A DNA stretch of 64,000 nucleotides. It comes from Rhizobiales bacterium 64-17. GTDB taxonomy: Bacteria; Pseudomonadota; Alphaproteobacteria; Rhizobiales; Xanthobacteraceae. Position numbers and translations under genes: made by a program. Positions 43,108 to 52,542 of this stretch are shown here, in pieces. The stretch's first letter is position 1; each line of letters starts with the position of its first letter. The notes beneath the pieces are model-generated. The model searched no databases. It worked only from the letters and a program-made list of their open reading frames with translations, and was not told where the DNA came from. The stretch is taken from contig MKWA01000009.1 in NCBI GenBank assembly GCA_001899285.1, positions 201,032 through 265,031 of the forward strand. Direction: 5' to 3'.

Positions 43108-45900
43108 TTACTCCGCCGCCTCGCGCGGCATATCGAGCGCCGCCTCGACCTTGGCAGCGCAATACTTGAACTCCGGAATCTTGCCGAACGGATCGAGCGC
43201 CGGATTGGTGAGCAGGTTCGCCGCTGCCTCGACATAGGCGAACGGGATGAACACCACGCCGTCCGGCACCGCATCATCCTGCCGCGAGTAAAGCTGCACG
43301 CTGCCGCGGCGCGTCGACACCTTCACCGGATCGCCCGGACGGATGCCGAGCTTGGCGATGGTGCCACGCGAAAGCTGCGCGATCGCGGTCGGCTCGATGG
43401 CATCGAGCACGGTGGCGCGGCGGGTCATCGACCCGGTATGCCAATGCTCAAGCTGCCGGCCGGTGGTCAGCACGAACGGATATTCGTGGTCCGGCGTCTC
43501 GTCGGGCGGCGTCAGCTTCGCCGCGACGAGCTTGCCGAGTCCGCCCGGACGCGGGAAGCCGTTGACGAACACCACATCGTTGCCCGGCTTGTCCGGTGCG
43601 TCGGCGGGATAGGTCACCGCATCCTCGCGGGCGATACGCTCCCACGAGATGTTGTTCAGCGACGGCATCAGCGCCGCCATCTCGGTATAGACCTCGCTGA
43701 CGTGCTTGTAGTTCCAGTCGCAGCCGAGCCGCTGCGCCAGGTCCTGCAAGATCCAGAGATCCTGACGCGCCTCGCCCGGCATCGGGATCGCCGCGCGGCC
43801 GATCTGCACCTGCCGGTTGGTATTGGTCACCGTGCCGTCCTTCTCCGGCCAGGCCGAGGCCGGCAGGATCACGTCGGCGTAAGAGCAGGTCTCGGTGAGG
43901 AAGATGTCCTGCACCACGAGATGTTCGAGATGCGCCAGCGCGCCGCGCGCGTGGTTGAGATCGGGATCGGACATGGCCGGGTTTTCACCCATCACATACA
44001 TGCCCTTGATCTCTTCAGCATGCACCGCGTCCATAATCTCGACGACGGTTTTGCCCTTCTTCGGGTTGAGCGGCACGCCCCATGCTTTTTCGTACTTCGC
44101 GCGTGTCTCCGCATCTTCCACCGATTTGTAATCGGGGAAGAACATCGGGATCAGGCCGGCGTCGGATGCCCCCTGCACGTTGTTCTGACCGCGCAGCGGA
44201 TGGAGACCCGTGCCGGGCCGGCCGATCTGGCCGGTGATCAGCGCGAGCGCGATCAGCGCACGCGCATTGTCAGTGCCGTGAGTGTGCTGCGACACACCCA
44301 TGCCCCAGAAGATAATCGCGCTTTCTGCACGGGCATAGGTACGCGCGACTTCACGCAGCACGTCCGCCTCGATGCCGCAGATCGGCTCCATCTCCTCCGG
44401 CGTGAAATGCTTCACATGCTCGGCAAGCTGCGCGAAGCCTTCCACGTAGGTCTGGATATACTGCTGATCGTAGAGCTTCTCGGCGATGATGACGTTGAGC
44501 ATCGCATTGAGCATCGCGACGTCGGCGCCATTCTTGAACTGCATCATCCGCCACGCATGACGCTTCATGCCGTTCGCGCGCGGATCCATCACAACGATTT
44601 TGGCGCCGCGTTTCGACGCCTGCTTGAAGAACGTCGCCGCTACCGGATGGTTCTCGGTCGGGTTCGAGCCGATGACGATGATGACGTCGGAATTCTTGCA
44701 CTCGTTGAAGGTCGCGGACACCGCGCCGGAGCCGACGCCGTCGAGCAGCGCCGCCACCGACGAGGCGTGGCACAACCGCGTGCAGTGATCGACGTTGTTG
44801 GTCCCGAAGCCGGTACGGATGAGCTTCTGGAACAGATAGGCTTCCTCGTTCGAGCCCTTGGCCGAACCGAATCCGGCCAGCGCCTGCGAGCCGTCGCGGT
44901 CGCGGATGCGCTTGAGCCCGCCCGCAGCGCGCTCCATCGCCTCTTCCCAGGTCGCCGGACGGAAATGCGTCCACGGATTGGTCGGATCGACCAGATCGTC
45001 GGCGCGCTTGCCGACGCCGTCCTTGCGCACCAGCGGCACCGTCAGGCGCTGCGGATTGGAGACGTAATCAAAGCCGAACCGGCCCTTGACGCACAGCCGT
45101 TTCTCGTTGGCGGGACCGTTGCGGCCCGACACCGAGATGATCTTGTCGTTCTTGATCTCATAGGTGAGCTGGCAACCAACGCCGCAATACGGACAGACGC
45201 TGTCGACCTTGCGATCCGGAAACTCGGTGCGCACGTTCTTGTTGTCGACGAGCGAGGACGGCATCAGCGCGCCGGTCGGGCACGCCTGCACGCATTCGCC
45301 GCACGCGACGCAGGTCGACGCCCCCATCGGGTCGTCGAAGTCGAACACGATCTTCTCGCTCATGCCGCGGCCGGCCATGCCGATCACGTCGTTCACCTGC
45401 ACCTCGCGGCACGCGCGGACGCAGAGATTGCACTGAATGCAGGCGTCGAGATTGACCGCCATCGCCGGATGGCTGCGGTCGGGCGCCGGCACGGCTTTCG
45501 CCTCATGCTTCGGGAAACGGCTTTCGGTCAGCCCTTGCCGTCCAATCGTCTTCCAGAATTCGGAGTCCGGATCGTGCGCGACCTCCTTCGCCGGCTGGTC
45601 GGTGAGCAGCAGCTCGGCGACCATCTTGCGCGCGTTCTTGGCACGGTGGGTCTGGGTCTTGACCTTCATGCCTGGCGCCGGCGTGCGCAGGCAGCTCGCG
45701 GCGAGCACCCGCTCGCCCTCGATCTCCACCATGCAGACGCGGCAGTTGCCGTCCGGCCGGTAGCCCGGCTGCGGCGCGTAGCACAGATGCGGCAGCTTGA
45801 TGTCGAGCCGCCGGGCCGCACGGAAGATCGTCTCGCCGGAGCGGATGTCGATCTCGTTGTCGTCGATGAAGAAGGTGTTTGGCTTTGCCGCATCTGTCAT
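43108..45900 (-). CDS. fdhA: NAD-dependent formate dehydrogenase, alpha (catalytic) subunit
   Basis: The 930-residue Mo/W enzyme oxidises formate to CO2. Domain order: N-terminal [2Fe-2S] with Cys in CYAPQPGYRPDGNCRVC; ferredoxin-like CIQCNLCVRAC and CVACGECVQAC; the [4Fe-4S] of the Mo domain in CPYCGVGCQL; then bis-MGD binding. The metal-ligand Cys with its catalytic neighbours is in HCTRLCHASS near residue 379, so it is Cys- and not selenocysteine-dependent. The layout matches FdsA/Fdh1A. It lies 22 bp downstream of the fused beta subunit. The LysR gene is divergent upstream. No fdhD or cofactor genes are in the window. Confidence 0.96.
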   Translation of the reverse strand: MTDAAKPNTFFIDDNEIDIRSGETIFRAARRLDIKLPHLCYAPQPGYRPDGNCRVCMVEIEGERVLAASCLRTPAPGMKVKTQTHRAKNARKMVAELLLTDQPAKEVAHDPDSEFWKTIGRQGLTESRFPKHEAKAVPAPDRSHPAMAVNLDACIQCNLCVRACREVQVNDVIGMAGRGMSEKIVFDFDDPMGASTCVACGECVQACPTGALMPSSLVDNKNVRTEFPDRKVDSVCPYCGVGCQLTYEIKNDKIISVSGRNGPANEKRLCVKGRFGFDYVSNPQRLTVPLVRKDGVGKRADDLVDPTNPWTHFRPATWEEAMERAAGGLKRIRDRDGSQALAGFGSAKGSNEEAYLFQKLIRTGFGTNNVDHCTRLCHASSVAALLDGVGSGAVSATFNECKNSDVIIVIGSNPTENHPVAATFFKQASKRGAKIVVMDPRANGMKRHAWRMMQFKNGADVAMLNAMLNVIIAEKLYDQQYIQTYVEGFAQLAEHVKHFTPEEMEPICGIEADVLREVARTYARAESAIIFWGMGVSQHTHGTDNARALIALALITGQIGRPGTGLHPLRGQNNVQGASDAGLIPMFFPDYKSVEDAETRAKYEKAWGVPLNPKKGKTVVEIMDAVHAEEIKGMYVMGENPAMSDPDLNHARGALAHLEHLVVQDIFLTETCSYADVILPASAWPEKDGTVTNTNRQVQIGRAAIPMPGEARQDLWILQDLAQRLGCDWNYKHVSEVYTEMAALMPSLNNISWERIAREDAVTYPADAPDKPGNDVVFVNGFPRPGGLGKLVAAKLTPPDETPDHEYPFVLTTGRQLEHWHTGSMTRRATVLDAIEPTAIAQLSRGTIAKLGIRPGDPVKVSTRRGSVQLYSRQDDAVPDGVVFIPFAYVEAAANLLTNPALDPFGKIPEFKYCAAKVEAALDMPREAAE

Positions 45901-45922
45901 GGTGCTACCGTCAACTCTCTGA

Positions 45923-47665
45923 TCACCAACGCCCGAGCGGCTTGGCGAGATCGTCCGGGAAGAATGTCATCACCGACACCAGCGGATTGGGGGCCGCCTG
46001 GCCGAGGCCGCAGATCGAGGCGTCGCGCATCAGCGTCGCCAGTTCCGTCAGCAGGTTTGTGTCCCACGGGCCATGCTGCATCAGCTTCACGGCTTTTTCC
46101 GTGCCGACGCGGCACGGCGTGCACTGACCGCAGCTCTCGTCCTCGAAGAATTTCATGAGGTTGAGCGCTACCGCTTTCATATCGTCCTGCTCGGACAAGA
46201 TGACAACCGCGTGCGAACCGACGAAGCCGCCGTGCTTCTCCAACGTGCCGAAATCGAGCGGGTGGTCCGCCATCGACGCCGGGAAGATGCCGCCGGACGC
46301 GCCGCCCGGCAGGAAGCCCTTGAGCGTATGGCCGTCCTGCATCCCGCCGGCATAGGTCTCGATCAGTTCGCGGATGGTCACGCCAGCCGGCGCGACCTTC
46401 ACGCCGGGATTCTTGACGCGGCCGGACACCGAGAAGCTGCGGAAGCCCTTGTGGCCTTCCTTGCCCTGCGAGGAGAACCACGCCGGGCCGCGCTCGACGA
46501 TGTCGCGCACCCAGTACAGCGTCTCGACGTTCTGCTCGAGCGTCGGACGGCCGAACAGACCCACCTGCGCGACATAGGGCGGCCGGTGTCGCGGCAGGCC
46601 GCGCTTGCCTTCGATCGATTCGATCATCGCGGATTCTTCGCCGCAGATGTAAGCGCCCGCGCCGCGCCGCAGGTGCACATGCGTGTGCGCGGTGAGCCCT
46701 GCCTTTTCGAGCCGCTCGATCTCCGCGAGCAGCATCAAGCGGATTTCCGGATACTCGTCGCGGACATAGATATAGACCGCCGGCGCTTCGACCACCCATG
46801 CGCCGATCAGCACGCCTTCGAGGAAGCGATGCGGATCGCGTTCGAGGTAATAGCGGTCCTTGAACGTGCCGGGCTCGCCCTCGTCGCAATTCACCGCCAT
46901 CAGCCGCGGCGCGGGTTCGGCGCGGACCAATGACCATTTGCGGCCCGTCGGGAAGCCCGCGCCACCGAGGCCGCGCAGACCGGCATCGCTGACGATCGCG
47001 ATCAGATCCTCACGGGTTCTTTTGCCGGCGAGGCAATCCTTCAGGAGCGTGTAACCGCCCGCCGCCTGATACATGTCGAAGTCGATCGCCGGATGCCATG
47101 CATGCGGATGCGGCTTTGCGGCAACCGCCGCTTCGACTTTCTCCACCGTCGCCTGCTGCGTCTGCAGATGGCCGACCGCGCAGACCGGCGCATGGTCGCA
47201 TGCACCCATGCACGGCGCGCGAATGACGCGCACATCGCGGCCGAGTTTGCCCGGCAGTTCGGCCAGCAGCCGTTCGGAACCGGCCATGGCGCAAGACAGG
47301 GAATCACACACCCGCACCGTCATCGGCGGCGGCGGGGGGCCGTCCTTCACCACGTCGAAATGCGAATAGAAGGTCGCGACCTCGTACACCTCGGTCAGCG
47401 ACATGCGCATCAGCTGCGCGAGCGCGGTCAGATGCGGCGCGGAGAGATGGCCGTATTTGTCCTGGATCAGATGCAGATGCTCGATCAGCAGATCGCGGCG
47501 GCGCGGCCGTTCCGCGAGCAGCGCCTCGATCTCGGTCAGGGCAGTGGTGTCGACCTGCCGGCCCTTCGGCGTGACGCGCGGACGCCGCCCCCGCGGTCCT
47601 CCACCATCGTTCTTCTGACCCCGGTTCGGGCCCTTCGGACCCCTAGGTGGATTATGCATATTCAT
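45923..47665 (-). CDS. fdhB: NAD-dependent formate dehydrogenase, beta subunit (NuoE-NuoF fusion)
   Basis: The 580-residue diaphorase subunit is a fusion. After a Gly/Pro/Arg tail comes a NuoE-like [2Fe-2S] domain (VCDSLSCAMAG and APCMGACDHAP), then a NuoF-like part. The latter has the FMN/NADH motifs GLRGLGGAGFPTGRKW near 246-261 and GEESAMIESIEG, and a [4Fe-4S] site ESCGQCTPCRVG near the C-terminus. It passes electrons from the alpha subunit to NAD. Fusion of gamma and beta subunits is the Fdh1 type known from Methylobacterium, different from the separate FdsG/FdsB. GGGAGAG precedes ATG 47665. Confidence 0.95.
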   Translation of the reverse strand: MNMHNPPRGPKGPNRGQKNDGGGPRGRRPRVTPKGRQVDTTALTEIEALLAERPRRRDLLIEHLHLIQDKYGHLSAPHLTALAQLMRMSLTEVYEVATFYSHFDVVKDGPPPPPMTVRVCDSLSCAMAGSERLLAELPGKLGRDVRVIRAPCMGACDHAPVCAVGHLQTQQATVEKVEAAVAAKPHPHAWHPAIDFDMYQAAGGYTLLKDCLAGKRTREDLIAIVSDAGLRGLGGAGFPTGRKWSLVRAEPAPRLMAVNCDEGEPGTFKDRYYLERDPHRFLEGVLIGAWVVEAPAVYIYVRDEYPEIRLMLLAEIERLEKAGLTAHTHVHLRRGAGAYICGEESAMIESIEGKRGLPRHRPPYVAQVGLFGRPTLEQNVETLYWVRDIVERGPAWFSSQGKEGHKGFRSFSVSGRVKNPGVKVAPAGVTIRELIETYAGGMQDGHTLKGFLPGGASGGIFPASMADHPLDFGTLEKHGGFVGSHAVVILSEQDDMKAVALNLMKFFEDESCGQCTPCRVGTEKAVKLMQHGPWDTNLLTELATLMRDASICGLGQAAPNPLVSVMTFFPDDLAKPLGRW

Positions 47666-47732
47666 GAACGCTCTCCCTCACCCAGTTGAAACCATTCTAA
47701 AATTTCGACAATCCCGTGTTTCCCATCGGTCC

Positions 47733-47793
47733 ATAGAAGAAATCTATCAATTTCTCTGTCGTTCCGCCTATTATTACATGATAAGAATAGGCG
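47733..47793. promoter_or_regulatory. Inverted repeats in the fdh/lysR divergent promoter
   Basis: Two dyads lie in the 169-bp intergenic region. ATAGA-N5-TCTAT at 47733-47747 fits the T-N11-A LysR box. CGCCTATT at 47765-47772 with AATAGGCG at 47786-47793 is a perfect 8-bp arm palindrome spaced by 13 bp. The AT-rich stretch between carries likely -10 elements. They are candidate LysR sites for both genes. Confidence 0.6.
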
Positions 47794-47834
47794 ACGGCAG
47801 ATAATCGATTGTTTTACAACGGTTTTCCATCGCC

Positions 47835-48767
47835 ATGATCGACAAGCTGGATTTCCTGCTGGCACTGGCCCGCGAAAAACACTTCGGGCGGGCGGCGGAT
47901 TCCTGTGGGGTCACGCAGCCAACCCTGTCCGCGGGCGTGAAACAGCTCGAGGAACAGATGGGCGTGCTGCTGGTCAACCGCGGATCGCGGTTCCAGGGTT
48001 TCACGCCGGAAGGCGAGCGGGTGCTCGACTGGGCACGCCGGATCGTCGGCGACACGCGGCAGATGCGTGAGGAGATCAACGCGCTTCGCTTCGGCCTCAG
48101 CGGCCGGCTGCGCATCGCGGCGATCCCGACCGCGCTCGCCATGGTCGCGGCGATCACCACGCCGTATCGCGAAGAGCACCCGCATGTGCACTTCACGATC
48201 TATTCGCGCACCTCGACCGACATTCTCGATCTTCTCGAGAATTTCGAGATCGACGCCGGCATCACTTATCTCGGCAACGAACCGCTCGGCCGTGTCAGCA
48301 CCGTGCCGCTCTACCACGAGCGCTATCAACTCCTGACCTCGGCCGACGCGCCGCTCGGCAACCGCGACAGCGTCAGTTGGGCGGAGGTCGCGCGCGTGCC
48401 GCTGTGCCTGCTGACGCCGGACATGCAGAACCGGCGCATCATCGACCGCCTGCTCAACGTTACCGGCGGCGACGGGCGGCCGATGCTGGAATCGGATTCG
48501 ATGATCCTGCTGTTCTCGCATGTGCGCACCGGTCGCTGGGCCAGCGTGATGCCGGCAAAGCTCGTCGAGACGCTCGGCCTCACCGACAGCGTGCGGGCGA
48601 TCCCGATCGTCGATCCAGACGCGGTGCAGGCGATCGGTCTGGTCGCGCCGGCCCGCGAGCCGATGACGCCGCTCACCGCCGAGTTGGTGACGCAGGCACG
48701 CCGCGTCGCGCCGACGCTCGAAGCGATGGAAGCGCGCGCCTCGCAGCGGATCGCCACACCAGCGTAA
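47835..48767 (+). CDS. LysR-type regulator of formate dehydrogenase
   Basis: The 310-residue protein has the N-terminal winged HTH (MIDKLDFLLALAREKHFGRAADSCGVTQP-type start, with TLSAGVKQLEEQMG as recognition helix region) and a periplasmic-binding-like effector domain. It is divergent from fdhB with 169 bp in between. LysR proteins commonly control such divergent neighbours and themselves; formate or another acid may be the effector. Spacing and orientation support regulation of fdhBA (inference). Confidence 0.92.
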   Translation: MIDKLDFLLALAREKHFGRAADSCGVTQPTLSAGVKQLEEQMGVLLVNRGSRFQGFTPEGERVLDWARRIVGDTRQMREEINALRFGLSGRLRIAAIPTALAMVAAITTPYREEHPHVHFTIYSRTSTDILDLLENFEIDAGITYLGNEPLGRVSTVPLYHERYQLLTSADAPLGNRDSVSWAEVARVPLCLLTPDMQNRRIIDRLLNVTGGDGRPMLESDSMILLFSHVRTGRWASVMPAKLVETLGLTDSVRAIPIVDPDAVQAIGLVAPAREPMTPLTAELVTQARRVAPTLEAMEARASQRIATPA

Positions 48768-48863
48768 CCGCCGAGATCGACCCGCACCACATTTTGTCCG
48801 CTTTTGCGCGACATGCGGAGCATGCACATCGCTCCGCAACGCCATCCGAGGATATCGACAGAT

Positions 48864-49769
48864 ATGGCTCTGACGACCCGCCGCGCGGTTCTCGCCGGAT
48901 TCGGCAGCTTCGGTTTGGGAAGCTTTGCTGCCGGCGGTCTCACATCCCCGGTCTGGGCGGTCGCGCCGGACGCATCGTCTTTCACCACCACCGTGCGCAC
49001 GCTGGAGCGACGCAGCGGCGGCCGGCTCGGCGTCGCAGTGATCGACACACAATCCGGCAAGCAGAGCGGATGGCGCGCCGATGAACGGTTTCCGATGTGC
49101 AGCACTTTCAAGCTCGTTGCTGCTGCGGCGGTGCTGCGCCGGGTCGATCGCGGCGCCGAACAGCTCGACCGTCGCGTGGTGATCCGGCATCGCGATATCA
49201 TCACGTATTCGCCGGTCACCAAGGAGCGGATCGGCCAGGCCGGCATCAGCATCGCTGAACTGTGCGAGGCGGCGGTCACATTGAGCGACAACACCGCCGC
49301 CAATCTGATCCTGAAAAGCCTCGGCGGCCCACGCGCCTTCACCGCTTTCGCCCGGTCTCTCGGCGACCATGCGACGCGACTTGACCGGATCGAACCTCAT
49401 CTCAACAGCGCCATTCCCGGTGACCGCCGCGACACGACGACACCCGCGGCAATGGCGAAAACGGTCCGCGCACTGGTACTCGGCGATGCGCTGAGCGCGG
49501 CCTCACGCGTGCAACTCGTCGCCTGGCTACGCGGCAACAAGACCGGCGATACGCGGCTGCGTGCCGGGTTGCCGGACGGCTGGATCTGCGGCGACAAGAC
49601 CGGCACCGGCGTGCGTGGCACCTCCAATGACATCGGCGTGCTGTGGCCGCCGCAGCAGCGCGCGCCGCTCGTCGTTACTGCCTATCTCACCGGCAGCACT
49701 GGCGACGCCAAGGCACGCGACGCGATCCTTGCCGATGTCGCGCGCGCGGTGGTGGAGATGGCGGGATGA
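48864..49769 (+). CDS. Class A beta-lactamase
   Basis: The 301-residue protein has a Tat signal (MALTTRRAVLAGFGSFGLG). The class A catalytic set is complete: MCSTFK (SxxK, Ser70), SDN in TLSDNTAAN, Glu166 in RIEPHLN, and KTG in GDKTGTG. The Cys before Ser70 is seen in several environmental class A enzymes. It is chromosomal, with no mobile element nearby and no AmpR-like regulator; the preceding LysR belongs to fdh by position. It hydrolyses penicillins or cephalosporins in the periplasm; the spectrum cannot be predicted. Confidence 0.95.
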   Translation: MALTTRRAVLAGFGSFGLGSFAAGGLTSPVWAVAPDASSFTTTVRTLERRSGGRLGVAVIDTQSGKQSGWRADERFPMCSTFKLVAAAAVLRRVDRGAEQLDRRVVIRHRDIITYSPVTKERIGQAGISIAELCEAAVTLSDNTAANLILKSLGGPRAFTAFARSLGDHATRLDRIEPHLNSAIPGDRRDTTTPAAMAKTVRALVLGDALSAASRVQLVAWLRGNKTGDTRLRAGLPDGWICGDKTGTGVRGTSNDIGVLWPPQQRAPLVVTAYLTGSTGDAKARDAILADVARAVVEMAG

Positions 49770-49791
49770 TGTAAGGCGCATCTCCATCAGT

Positions 49792-49885
49792 CGTCATAGC
49801 CGGGCGAAGTCCCGGCCATCCACGACTTTGATGCAGCAAGACAGAAAGTAAGACGTGGATGCCCGGCACAAGGCCGGGCATGACG
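49792..49885. repeat. Intergenic inverted repeat (CGTCATxxCCGGG type)
   Basis: CGTCATAGCCGGGCGAAGTC at the left matches the reverse of GCCGGGCATGACG at the right; the inner parts CCATCCACG and CGTGGATGCCCGG also pair. The whole is a long imperfect dyad of about 94 bp. A partial copy lies at 14846-14944. It probably also separates the convergent beta-lactamase and GST genes. Confidence 0.7.
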
Positions 49886-49916
49886 TGGAGAGAGCGGAGT
49901 GCAATCGGGAGACGGC

Positions 49917-50603
49917 CTACGCCACCCGCTCCTTGATGTGACGAAACATCGCCGCGCGCGCTTCGTCGTCCATCTCCGCCTTGAAGGCATGACGATCTTT
50001 CAGTCCGGCCGCGACCTTGGCCGCCGGACGCGCACTGATCTCGTCGACCAGACGCTTCAGATTTGGGAATTTCGCCCAGGCCGGCTCACCGAGCACCGCC
50101 GGCATGAGACGCGCCCAGCCCCACACATCCATGTCGACGATCGTGTAGCTGTCACCCACCATGTATTTCTGCTTGGCGAGGCGCGCGTCGAGGATACCGA
50201 AATGACGCTGCGCCTCGAACGCGTAGCGGTTGATCGCGTAGTCCAGTTTCTCCGGCGCATAATTGCGGAAATGCACCGACTGGCCGGAATAAGGACCGAC
50301 GCCGGAGGCGACGAACATCAACCACGACAGCATCTCGCCGCGCAGCTTGTCGGATTTCGGCGGAAGGAACTTGCCGGTTTTTTCCGCGAGGTAGAGCAGG
50401 ATCGCGTTGGAATCGAACACCGTGACATCGCCGTCGACGATGGACGGCACCTTGGCGTTCGGATTGATGGCGAGGTATTCGGGTTTGTGCTGCTCGCCCT
50501 TGCGGGTGTCGACCGGAATGGCTTCGTAGGGCAGGCCAGTTTCTTCCAGAAACAGTGCGACCTTGGTCGGGTTTGGCGCGCCGCTGTAGTAGAACTTGAG
50601 CAT
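49917..50603 (-). CDS. Glutathione S-transferase
   Basis: The 228-residue protein has the thioredoxin-like N-domain (MLKFYYSGAPNPTKVALFLEE) with the GSH-binding VPSIVDGD and DSNAILLYLAEK motifs near 52-75 and an all-helical C-domain (YTIVDMDVWGWAR). The N-terminal catalytic position is Ser/Tyr-like (FYYSGAPN). It lies 180 bp downstream of fhs on the same strand but beyond a terminator. A link to oxalate/formate genes is not obvious. Confidence 0.92.
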   Translation of the reverse strand: MLKFYYSGAPNPTKVALFLEETGLPYEAIPVDTRKGEQHKPEYLAINPNAKVPSIVDGDVTVFDSNAILLYLAEKTGKFLPPKSDKLRGEMLSWLMFVASGVGPYSGQSVHFRNYAPEKLDYAINRYAFEAQRHFGILDARLAKQKYMVGDSYTIVDMDVWGWARLMPAVLGEPAWAKFPNLKRLVDEISARPAAKVAAGLKDRHAFKAEMDDEARAAMFRHIKERVA

Positions 50604-50725
50604 CGTTGATCCTCGTTGCTGTCGCTCGGCGGCCGCACGGGCGGCGCCGTCCGGCGCGCACGATCCAGCAAAAGCCGTGGCTTGTCACCTCACAGCCGCG
50701 AGAGAGGATCACATGGCAGATACGC

Positions 50726-50758
50726 GAAAAGAAAACGGCCCCGCCGCTGGCGAGGCCG
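50726..50758 (-). terminator. Intrinsic terminator after fhs
   Basis: On the minus strand a 10-bp stem CGGCCTCGCC/GGCGGGGCCG with loop AGC (one C-A mismatch) is followed by TTTTCTTTT. It ends the oxalate/formate gene run before GST. Confidence 0.88.
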
Positions 50759-50784
50759 CTTCCCGATTTACGTGACGCTGACGC

Positions 50785-52479
50785 TTAGAACAGGCCGACG
50801 ATCTTGCCGTCCTTGACGTCGATCGCGTCAGCGGACGGGGTCTTCGGCAGGCCCGGCATCGTCATGATCTCACCGCAGATCGCCACGACGAATTCCGCGC
50901 CGGCCGAGAGCCGCACCTCACGGACCGGAATGCTGAAACCGGTCGGCGCGCCCTTGGCGTCAGGATTGGTCGAGAACGAATACTGGGTCTTGGCGATGCA
51001 CACCGGCAGCTTGCCAAAGCCCATTTCCTCCCACTGCTTGAGCTGGTCCTTGACCGACTTGTCGGCGGTCGCGTCGTCGGCGCGGTACAGCTCCTTGGCG
51101 ATGGTACGCACCTTGTCGAACAGCGACGTCTCGTCGGCGTAGAGCAGCTTGAGATTGGCCTTGCCCTCGTCGCAGATCTTGACGACGGCCTTGGCGACAT
51201 CCGCCGCGCCCTCGCCGCCCATCGCCCAATGGTCGGCCATCAGCGCCTCGACGCCGAGCGCCTTGCACTTCTCCTTGACCAGCGCGACTTCGGCATCGGT
51301 ATCGGCCGAGAAGCGGTTGATCGAGACTACCGCCGGCAGGCCGAACTTCTTCACGTTCTCGATATGGCGCTGCAGGTTGGCCATGCCGGATTCCAGCGCC
51401 TTGAGGTCTTCCTTCTTCAGATCCTCTTTCTTGACGCCGCCGTGCATCTTCAGCGCGCGAATGGTGGCGACCACCACCACGCAGTCCGGCTTGAGCCCGG
51501 CCTTGCGGCACTTGATGTCGAGGAACTTCTCCATGCCGAGATCGGCGCCGAAGCCGGCCTCGGTGACGACGTATTCGGCGAGCTTCAGCGCGGTGGTGGT
51601 AGCGACCACCGAGTTGCAGCCGTGCGCGATGTTGGCAAACGGGCCGCCATGGATGAACGCCGGCGTGCCTTCCAGCGTCTGCACCAGGTTCGGTGCGATC
51701 GCTTCCTTGAGCAGCGCCGTCATCGCGCCGTGCGCGTTGAGGTCGCGGGCCCGGATCGGCTTACGGTCCCGCGTATAGGCGACGATGATGTTGCCGAGCC
51801 GTTCCTTGAGATCGTCGAGATCCTTGGCGAGGCAGAAGATCGCCATCACTTCCGACGCCACGGTGATGTCGAAGCCGGCTTCGCGCGGATAGCCGTTGGC
51901 GACGCCACCGAGCGAGCAGACGATCTCGCGCAGGGCGCGGTCGTTCATGTCCATCACGCGGCGCCAGGTGACGCGGCGAGAATCGATGCCGAGCGCGTTG
52001 CCCCAGTAGATATGGTTGTCGATCAGCGCCGACAGCAGATTGTGCGCCGAGGTGATGGCGTGGAAGTCGCCGGTGAAGTGAAGGTTGATGTCCTCCATCG
52101 GAATCACCTGCGCATAGCCACCACCGGCGGCGCCCCCCTTCATGCCGAACGACGGGCCAAGCGACGGCTCGCGCAGCGCGCACATCGCCTTCTTGCCGAT
52201 GAAATTGAGCGCGTCGGTGAGGCCGACCGTGGTCGTGGTCTTGCCCTCGCCCGCCGGCGTCGGCGAGATCGCGGTGACGAGAACGAGCTTGCCGTTCTTC
52301 TTGTCCTTGAGCGACTTCACGTATTCCATCGACACCTTGGCCTTGTAGTGGCCATAGGGCTCGAGGTTTTCCGCGGCGATGCCGAGCTTGTTCTTGGCGA
52401 CGTCGAGGATCGGCCGTTTCTGCGCGGCCTGGGAGATTTCGATATCGGATTTCGGATTCTGATGCTGCGAGGCGGGCAT
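50785..52479 (-). CDS. fhs: Formate-tetrahydrofolate ligase
   Basis: The 564-residue enzyme makes 10-formyl-THF from formate, THF and ATP. It contains [13 protein letters not shown]-like P-loop ([11 protein letters not shown] near 74-84), the [13 protein letters not shown] region and [12 protein letters not shown]. The size and order match FTHFS from methylotrophs and acetogens. It is the last gene of the run oxc-frc-formyltransferase-fhs and uses the formate released by frc. ATG 52479 is followed by the usual extended N-terminus ([16 protein letters not shown]). Confidence 0.96.
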   Translation of the reverse strand: MPASQHQNPKSDIEISQAAQKRPILDVAKNKLGIAAENLEPYGHYKAKVSMEYVKSLKDKKNGKLVLVTAISPTPAGEGKTTTTVGLTDALNFIGKKAMCALREPSLGPSFGMKGGAAGGGYAQVIPMEDINLHFTGDFHAITSAHNLLSALIDNHIYWGNALGIDSRRVTWRRVMDMNDRALREIVCSLGGVANGYPREAGFDITVASEVMAIFCLAKDLDDLKERLGNIIVAYTRDRKPIRARDLNAHGAMTALLKEAIAPNLVQTLEGTPAFIHGGPFANIAHGCNSVVATTTALKLAEYVVTEAGFGADLGMEKFLDIKCRKAGLKPDCVVVVATIRALKMHGGVKKEDLKKEDLKALESGMANLQRHIENVKKFGLPAVVSINRFSADTDAEVALVKEKCKALGVEALMADHWAMGGEGAADVAKAVVKICDEGKANLKLLYADETSLFDKVRTIAKELYRADDATADKSVKDQLKQWEEMGFGKLPVCIAKTQYSFSTNPDAKGAPTGFSIPVREVRLSAGAEFVVAICGEIMTMPGLPKTPSADAIDVKDGKIVGLF

Positions 52480-52542
52480 TGGGTCGTTTCCGGTTTGAAA
52501 ATGATACGGAGATACGTCTCGGATCGGATTATGCGAACAGCG

